Origin: Erinaceus europaeus
Taxonomy: Eukaryota > Chordata > Mammalia > Eulipotyphla > Erinaceidae
Direction of reading: 5' to 3'
NCBI RefSeq assembly: GCF_950295315.1
Contig: NC_080179.1
Span: 76,034,836 to 76,098,835, forward strand
DNA length: 64,000 bases
Shown: one piece after another, positions 58,166 through 64,000 of the stretch
How the letters are laid out: each line of letters starts with the position of its first letter
Position numbering within the stretch: position 1 is the stretch's first letter
Notes under the pieces: model-generated
Told to the model about the DNA's origin: nothing
Database searches by the model: none
Seen by the model: only the letters and a program-made list of their open reading frames with translations
Made by a program: the position numbers and the translations under genes

Positions 58166-58284
58166 GTTCCCCAAAAAGAATGTTGGTTCATGCCCCCCCA
58201 AGGGGAAAATATTAGGGGAAGATGACCAGAGGGCTCTGGAACCAAATTCCACAAGGACCAGAAATGTTTGTCACCAGGAATCTT

Positions 58285-58565
58285 TTTTTTTTTTTTTGAA
58301 ATATATATTTATTCCCGTTTGTTACCCTTGTTGTTTTATTGTTGTGGTTATTATTGTTGTTGTTGTTGTCGTCATTGTTGGATAGGACAGAGAGAAATGG
58401 AGAGAGGAGGGGAAGACAGAGAGGAGGAGAGAAAGACAGACACCTGCAAACCTGCTTCACTCCCCTGCAGGTGGGGAGCCGGGGGCTCGAACCGGGAACC
58501 TTATGCCGGTCCTTGTGCTTTGTGCCACATGCGCTTAACCCACTGTGCTACCGCCCGACTCCCTA
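58285..58565 (-). repeat. Family A SINE, antisense
   Basis: Poly-T, ttgttacccttgttgtttta, body and head ending gctaccgcccgactccct. 3' module missing, small deletion at cacctgcaaacctgcttcac. Confidence 0.92.
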
Positions 58566-58699
58566 TGGTCTTAATCTTATGCTAGCAAGTTTATAAGGGG
58601 ACAGTGTCCCTTTGCCACAGGTTGCAGTGTCCATGGTGCTTCCAAGTGTAAGTTTCTTGCAAGTCTAACACCTCCAGATCCCAGTCTGGAAGGGACAGT

Positions 58700-58905
58700 T
58701 CTCCCATTGCCTGTGTGACCTAAGGCAATGACAGGAGATTTTGACCCTGCTGCCTTTGCTGTGAGCAGGATCGCCAAGTTCATAGGACTTACTGAAGGCA
58801 AAGGAATCACAGCCGCATCACACCATGTAAAAGTCAACTCCAAATGGATCAAAGATTTGGATGTTTGGCCAGAAACTTTTATAGTAAATAATGAGAACAG
58901 ACCAG
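58700..58905 (+). mobile_element. L1 ORF2 fragment, sense
   Basis: The plus frame contains VNSKWIKDLDVWPETF, corresponding to the L1 ORF2 'INSRWIKDLN(V/I)...' block. It may belong with the ORF2 end at 60650, the two separated by later SINE insertions. Confidence 0.65.
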
Positions 58906-59130
58906 GATGGGCAGAAAAGGTGATGTTTATCATACCGGTGGGCTGGAGCCAGAGAAAGTGTTCAGCCACAAACCTTGGGCTGAACTGCCTTTTATTGTCT
59001 ATCCCGAGTCTATAAGCACAAGCAAGCAAGCAAGCCAGGAAGTACAAAAGCAAAATTTAAAGCAGTTAGCTCTTGCAGCTACAACTACAGGCTATTTTGC
59101 AACCCACCACCATAATTAACAACGCTATTA

Positions 59131-59322
59131 CCTGCAGGGGGGGTTGCTTCCCAGGCGGTGAAGCAGGTCTGCAGGTGTCTGTCTTTCTCTTCCCATCTCT
59201 GTCTTCCCCTCCTCTCTGCATTTCTCTCTGTCCTACCCAACAACGACGACATCAATAACAACAACAATAATAATCACAACAATGATAAAAATACAAGGAA
59301 AACAAAATATTAAAAAAAACAC
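59131..59322 (+). repeat. Family A SINE, 5'-truncated
   Basis: Begins at cctgcagggggggttgcttc, lacking the head, and continues to an A-rich tail. Confidence 0.88.
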
Positions 59323-59529
59323 GATGTCTTCAATTAGCAGGTACCTTGTTCAGGGGATGGAATATTCCAGATGACAGAGTAGTCTGACCTAGTTCTGACA
59401 TAACTTGTTTTTATACATTCTGATTCTCTTTGTTCCTACTTCTTACCTACTTTCTAATCTATTTTTGGTTACAGCTCTACCGCAAAACTATCAAGCACTT
59501 ACAGGAAATCATTGGTGAAACCTTTCTCA

Positions 59530-59735
59530 GGGCCCAGGTGGTGGCATACCTAGTTTAGTGCATATATCACAGTGTGTAAAGACCCAGGTTCAAGCCCCTG
59601 GCCCCCATCTGCAGAGGGGAAGCTTCACCAGTGGTGAAGCAAGGCTGCAGGAGTCTCTCTTTTCTCCCCATCCTTCTGAATTTCTCTGTCTCTATCCAGT
59701 AATAAATAAATTCAATAAATAAATAAACCTTTCTC
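59530..59735 (+). repeat. Family B SINE
   Basis: gggcccaggtggtggcatac head, ggttcaagcccctggccccc, tail with repeated aataaataaa. The flanking aaacctttctc copies (59519 and 59725 region) look like the target duplication. Confidence 0.9.
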
Positions 59736-59749
59736 CATGTTCGTTTTTA

Positions 59750-60141
59750 AAATATTTTTTAAATTTATTATTTATTTATTTATTTATTATTATTATTTTT
59801 TTCCTCCAGGGTTACTGCTGGGCTCGGTGCCTGCACCATGAATCCACCGCTCCTGGAGGCCATTTTTCCCCCTTTTTGTTGCCCTAGTTGTTGCAGCCTC
59901 GTTGCGGTTATTATTGCCATTGTTGACGTTGCTTTGTTGTTGGATAGGACAGAGAGAAATGGAGAGAGGAGGGGAAGACAGAGAGGGGGAGAGAAAGACA
60001 GACACCTGCAGACCTGCTTCACCGCCTGTGAAGCGACTCCCCTGCAGGTGGGGAGCCGGGGGCTCGAACCGGGATCCTTACGCCGGTCCCTGCGCTTTGC
60101 GCCACGTGCGCTTAACCCACTGCGCCACCGCCCGACCCCCT
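59750..60141 (-). repeat. Family A SINE, antisense, full length
   Basis: Long inverted AT-rich tail, cctccagggttactgctggg, full body and head ending gccaccgcccgacccc. One of the least diverged copies. Confidence 0.94.
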
Positions 60142-60337
60142 ATATTTTGTTTTTTTATCTTTATTTTTTTTGATAGAAACAGCCAGAAATCAAGAAGGGA
60201 AGATAGAGAGGGAGAGAGACAGAGAGACACCTGCAGTCCTGCTTCACCACTCATGAAACTTTCCCCCTGCAGGTGGGGACAGGGGGCTCAAACCTGGGTC
60301 CTTGTGCACTGTAACATGTGTGCTCAACCAGGTGCGT
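60142..60337 (-). repeat. Family B SINE, antisense
   Basis: Inverted tail then gatagaaacagccagaaatc, cacctgcagtcctgcttcac and head ending gtgctcaaccaggtgcg, slightly truncated. Confidence 0.9.
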
Positions 60338-60344
60338 AAAACAT

Positions 60345-60650
60345 TTTTTAAACTTTTAAAAATCATTTATATATTTATTATTCCTTTTGTTGCCCTTATT
60401 GTTCTTTATTGTTGTAGTTATTATTGTTGTTGTTATTGATGTCGTTGTTGGATAGGACAGAGAGAAATGGAGAGAGGAGGGGAAGACAGAAGGGGAGAGA
60501 AAGACAGACACCTGCAGACCTGCTTCACTGCCTGGGAAGCGACTCCCCTGCAGGTGGGGAGCCGGGGGGCTCAAACTGGGATCCTTATGCCGGTCCCTGC
60601 GCTTTGCACCACTTGCGCTTAACCTGCTGTGCTACCGCCCAACTCCCACT
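60345..60650 (-). repeat. Family A SINE, antisense
   Basis: tatatatttattattccttt tail, body, head ending gctaccgcccaactccc. Third antisense SINE in a row. Confidence 0.92.
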
Positions 60651-60659
60651 CCCACGTGA

Positions 60660-61333
60660 AACATTTTTAATGGCTCAAGTTCACCTACAAGGAAAACAAA
60701 TGCACAAAGAAGCCAGTGGGAGTACAGCATACTGAAAAGCTTCTGCACAGCAAAGGGGACTATCATCAAGACAGAGAGACTCCCTCCAGAAGGGGAAAAG
60801 GTCTACATGCAATATATCAGACAAAGGACTAGTAGCCAAAATGTATTAACTCACCAAACTAAGCAACAAAAAAGACAAGCCCATTAAAAAATAGGGAGAG
60901 GTGAGTCAATAAATGAAGCAAGTAGAAAGACCTAAAAAGACACCAAAAAGTTCCTAATGAAATAGTGTCTACTTAGACCTAGATACCCTCCTCACCTACC
61001 TCCTATCTCATGTCCCTCAGTCACTCCAAAGCTCACCTTATCAAAGCAAGGACTGCAAAAGCTGAATAAGGTCAACAGACTGACAGACTTTAATGACGAC
61101 TCTGTATCACTATCAGGCCACCCCATCAAGCTGGGGCCCTAGTCGGGGAGTCCGGAGATTCCCACACAGACGTGATGGGACTAGACCTCGAATAAACCCC
61201 TCTCTCCATTGTCACCAGTCATCTCTATCAAGAACAACACAATAGACCCCTTTGTGGGCCCCCATAGGACCTTGCCCTCAACATGGATCAACCACTGTAG
61301 AGACTGTTCCATCCTCCAAAGGGATGGGGTGGA
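60660..61333 (+). mobile_element. L1 ORF2 end plus proximal 3' UTR, sense
   Basis: aagcttctgcacagcaaagg and cagacaaaggactagtagcc are classical L1 sequence near the end of ORF2. From about 60960 the sequence follows the proximal 3' UTR as at 32826-33140. ORF2 is broken by stops. Confidence 0.85.
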
Positions 61334-61565
61334 CAACATACTAGGTGGGAGTTCTGGCTTCTGTAGCTGCTTCTCCGCTGAGCACAGGCGTTGACAGGTG
61401 CATCCACACCCCCAGCCTGTCCCCATCTCTCCCTAGTGGACCAGAGCTCTGGACACGCGAGGGTCCAGGACACACGGGTGAGGTCATCTGCCCAGAGAAG
61501 TCGGGGTGGAGTCATGGCAGCATCTGTAGCTTGGTGTCTGGAAGGCGGCATGCCCTAAGTTGAGA
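61334..61565 (-). mobile_element. L1 distal 3' UTR fragment, antisense, abutting a sense L1
   Basis: ttctggcttctgtagctgct, ccccagcctgtccccatctc and gcagcatctgtagcttggtg match the antisense copies at 23150-23345. Orientation flips at about 61333 relative to the preceding L1 piece. Confidence 0.75.
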
Positions 61566-62330
61566 CAAGATGGTTAATGAACAGGAACCAGAAAGTAGGA
61601 TCAGGGCAGATGAGATTAGGGACTTGAGGGTAGAAGAAAGCTAGGAGAACCATTTCAGGCTTGTTCCTGGGGGCAGAGAACTATAGCAGTTTTTGCCAGG
61701 CTAGCATGGGAGAGAGGATCCAGGAACCTAGGTGGTGGCAGCAGCAACACAAATCTTTATTGATGTGGGAGCCCCAGAGTCAGGTGCGAGCACAGCAGGT
61801 TAAGCCCCGTGGTGCCAAACCGCAGTGGCCACCTCCAGCTCTGCACGCCAGCCCTTCTCTGGGTCCGCACTCAGGAGAGAAAAGAGAGGAGGAGGAGGAG
61901 AGAGCGAAACCGGGAACAGAAGTGGGCTTTAGAGGGTAAAGCCAGAAGTGGAGCGCGCGAGTCAGCCTGAGATGGCTGGGAAAGGGGGTGGATAAAAGAA
62001 AGAAAGAGCGGAAGGTGGAAAGCTGCCAGAGCAACGGCTGCTAGGGGTTTCACTGGCGGGATTAATGTGCCCCGCAGGCAGGGCGGGTCTCCAGGTAGAA
62101 AGAAGACAGCTCGGGAAACAATGATTCTGCAAATAGCCATAGTGTCAGCAATGGAGGACGGAGGCGGGGTTGGTAGCCAGCCTGAGGCTGGACGGGAACT
62201 GTGAGAGAATGGTGTGAGAGTGGAGAACTGGGCTAGAAAGCTGGATTAGGGCGGGGAGTGGCACGCATCTTACGGAGTTAGCTGTGTCCCTCCACCTGCT
62301 CCAGGCCCAGTGTAAATGCACGTTTATCGC
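61566..62330. other. Intergenic stretch upstream of the NEDD4 CpG island
   Basis: Mostly unique. A family A head remnant at about 61779-61845 (gagtcaggtgcgagcacagc, then ttaagccccgtggtgcc) and a purine-rich run at 61873-61910. No gene supported. Confidence 0.55.
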
Positions 62331-63040
62331 CCTGGGTCCCTCTTGGTCCGGCTCACAGGCTGCTGGCGCGGAGGGAGGCGGAGCAGGACCCCGCCGCCGT
62401 GTCGCCCGCAGAGACTGGCGCTGCTCTCCGGCGGGCCGCGGCCCTGGGAGGCTGGCTGCCACAGCGACAGTGTCCCGGCGTCCGCGTCGCAGGCCGCTCG
62501 CGCGCCTGCTCCGGCCCTGCCCTCCGGGTCGCGGCGGCCCAGCCCCGCAGCTCGGCACCGCCGCCTCTGCCCGCAGCGCGCGCTCCCGCCTGACCGCGCG
62601 CGCACCCCGCCCCAGCACGTGGGCACCCTGACGTCCCCGCAGCGCGCGCACGCTCCCTCCTGAAGCCCCGCCCTCTCACCGCGCACGCGCGCCCTCCTGA
62701 AGCCCCGCCCACGGCGCGCCCCCTGCACCGCGCACGCGCTCCGCTCAGGCCCCGCCCACCGCCCCGCGCACGTGCGCCCTCCGAGCCCCGCCCCCTGGCG
62801 CCCGCCCTTTCCCGCCCGGAGCCCGCCCCGCCTTCCTCCCGCCTTCCTCCCGCCCCGCCCCTTTCCCGCCGCGCGGCTTCCCGCACCAGAGCCCGAGCCG
62901 GGCCGGGCCGCTGCAAAATGGCTGCTTTTGCGGCGGAGGTCTTCGGCCTCCCTGAGGACGAGGTGAGGGGGCGCGCGAATCCGAGGCGCGGCGGGCGGGG
63001 CGCGGGGCGGCGCGGGGGTCCTCGTGCGCCTGCGGCCTGC
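62330..63040 (+). promoter_or_regulatory. NEDD4: CpG island promoter of NEDD4
   Basis: Abrupt rise in GC and CpG content, reaching the first coding exon. Between 62640 and 62800, GC boxes (gccccgccc at 62665-62673 and 62702-62710, further boxes near 62749-62757 and 62786-62795) alternate with NRF1-type palindromes (gcgcacgcgc at 62681-62690 and 62730-62739; gcgcacgtgcgc at 62766-62777). No TATA box seen, as expected of a housekeeping-type CpG promoter. The transcription start is not determinable from sequence alone but should lie between about 62780 and 62910. Confidence 0.85.
62918..62962 (+). CDS. NEDD4: NEDD4 first coding exon (HECT E3 ubiquitin ligase), partial gene
   Basis: ATG at 62918 in good context (gcaaaATGG) encodes MAAFAAEVFGLPEDE, then donor GAG|gtgagg at 62963. 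Human NEDD4 (900-residue form) starts MATCAVEVFGLLEDE, so 11 of 15 residues match and the exon ends in phase 0. From family knowledge NEDD4 is a cytoplasmic ubiquitin ligase with C2, WW and HECT domains, acting on membrane proteins and signalling regulators. This exon gives only the short leader before the C2 domain; everything else lies beyond the window. Position downstream of RFX7 on the same strand agrees with conserved synteny. The window cannot show whether other 5' exons of longer isoforms exist. Confidence 0.9.
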
Positions 63041-64000
63041 ACCCGCCCACCCGGCACCCCGGCACCCGCCCACCCTGCACCCCGGCACCCGCCCGGCCCT
63101 GCACCCCGGCACCCACCCGGCCCTGCACCCCGGCACCCGCCCGGCCCGGCACCCCGGTAACCACTCGACCCGGCACCCACCCGACCCAGCACCCCGGCAC
63201 CCACCCGACCCAGCACCCCGGTAACCACTCGACCCGGCACCCACCCGACCCTGCACCCCGGCACCCACCCGACCCTGCACCCCGGCACCCAACAGACCTG
63301 GCATCCCGGCACCCACCCGGCCCTGCACCCCGGCACCCACCGGACCCGGCACCCCGGCACCCACCCGACCCAGCACCCACCCGGCCCTGCACCCTGGCAC
63401 CCACCTGGCCCTGCACCCCGGCACCCACCGGACCCGGCACCCCGGCACCCACCCGGCCCGGCACCCCGGCACCCACCCAGCACCCACACGACCCAGCACC
63501 CCGGCACCCACCAGGCCCTGCACCCCAGCACCCACCCGACCCTGCACCCCAGCACCCACCCGACCCTGTACCCCGGCACCCACCCAGCCCTGCACCCCAG
63601 CACCCACCCGACCCGGCACCCACCCGGCACCCACCCGACCCGGCACCCTGGCACCCACCCGACCCGGCACCCTGGCACCCACCCGGCGCTATACCCCGGC
63701 ACCCACCTGGCACCCACCCGACCCGGCACCCCGGCACCCACCCAGCCTTGCACCCCGGCACCCACCCGGCCCTGCACCCCGGCACCCACCCAGCCTTGCA
63801 CCCCGGCACCCACCCGACCCGGCACCCACCCAGCCTTGCAACCCGGCACCCACCCGACCCGGCACCCACCCGGCCCTGCACCCCGGCACCCACCCGACCC
63901 GGCACCCACCCAGCCTTGCACCCCGGCACCCACCCGACCCGGCACCCACCCGACCCGGCACCCACCCGGCCTTGCAACCCGGCACCCACCCGGCCCTGCA
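62963..64000 (+). other. NEDD4: NEDD4 intron 1 (partial)
   Basis: Begins with gtgagggggc and is GC-rich. From about 63038 to the window end it is entirely minisatellite. Confidence 0.85.
63038..64000. repeat. GC-rich minisatellite, about 24-bp unit, truncated by window end
   Basis: Units such as ggcacccacccg plus gccctgcacccc (two related 12-bp halves) repeat with variants (accccggtaaccactcgacc; deletions to 15-16 bp). The + strand is strongly C-rich and G-poor, so the - strand has many GGG/GGGG tracts. All frames are open, which creates several long Gly/Val/Pro/Arg-rich antisense frames (for example 62353-63945). These are not genes. Confidence 0.95.

Noticed and set aside
59838..60339. Recurrent small proteins with 'RTERNGERRGRQRGGEKDRHL'-like or 'LQVGSRGLEPGSL'-like text, here and at about 30 other places
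   Set aside because: These are the antisense translations of family A SINE bodies and heads, not a conserved gene family.
62324..63989. Antisense open frames of 414, 452 and 530 codons rich in Gly, Val, Pro, Arg and Cys
   Set aside because: They are translations of the GC-rich minisatellite and CpG island. All frames stay open because the repeat lacks stop triplets. The real gene here is NEDD4 on the + strand.

Overview
This window is eutherian nuclear DNA, most likely from a hedgehog (Erinaceus or a close relative). The species call is an inference. It rests on dozens of copies of tRNA-derived SINEs whose heads read like 'gggagtcgggcggtagcgca', which I associate with erinaceid genomes, plus L1 fragments with a long lineage-specific 3' UTR. 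No bacterial, viral or organellar genes were seen.

There are two genes, both on the + strand. (1) RFX7, a winged-helix RFX transcription factor, occupies about 1-47.3 kb. Its first coding exon or exons lie upstream of the window. Seven coding exons are visible (20259-20341, 22359-22481, 34968-35084, 36622-36706, 37753-37957, 39504-39799, 41123-44377). They join in one open frame of 1387 residues, or 1355 residues from the internal ATG at 22372. The intron at 35085-36621, inside the DNA-binding domain, has the signature of a minor-spliceosome (U12) AT-AC intron. A roughly 2.9 kb 3' UTR follows, with a likely poly(A) signal at 47292. (2) NEDD4 begins at the far end: a CpG-island promoter (about 62.33-63.04 kb) and a first coding exon (62918-62962) encoding MAAFAAEVFGLPEDE, then a splice donor and a GC-rich minisatellite that runs off the window. 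RFX7 followed by NEDD4 on the same strand matches the gene order I recall for human 15q21.3.

Layout: 1-20.3 kb is RFX7 intron with old SINEs, a 36-bp minisatellite (5951-7629), an antisense L1 (9.7-10.7 kb), antisense L1 3' UTR (11.0-11.6 kb), a small RT-element fragment (12.74-12.89 kb) and nested SINEs (13.1-13.7 and 15.2-15.65 kb). 20.3-44.4 kb holds the RFX7 exons, with an inverted pair of L1 3' UTRs at 31.4-34.0 kb. 44.4-47.3 kb is 3' UTR. 47.3-62.3 kb is intergenic and very dense in SINEs and L1 pieces. 62.3-64 kb is the NEDD4 promoter, exon 1 and start of intron 1.

Repeats are grouped by head sequence. Family A has 'gagtcgggcggtagcgcag' heads and a body up to about 350 bp. Family B has 'ggccgggtggtggcgcacc' heads. 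Family C has 'ggtccgggaggtggcgcag' heads. Family D has 'ggagacagcataatggtta' heads. These letters are mine. SINE and L1 boundaries are read by eye and are good to about 10-20 bp except where target-site duplications are given. Most other open reading frames here are translations of SINEs, microsatellites or minisatellites.
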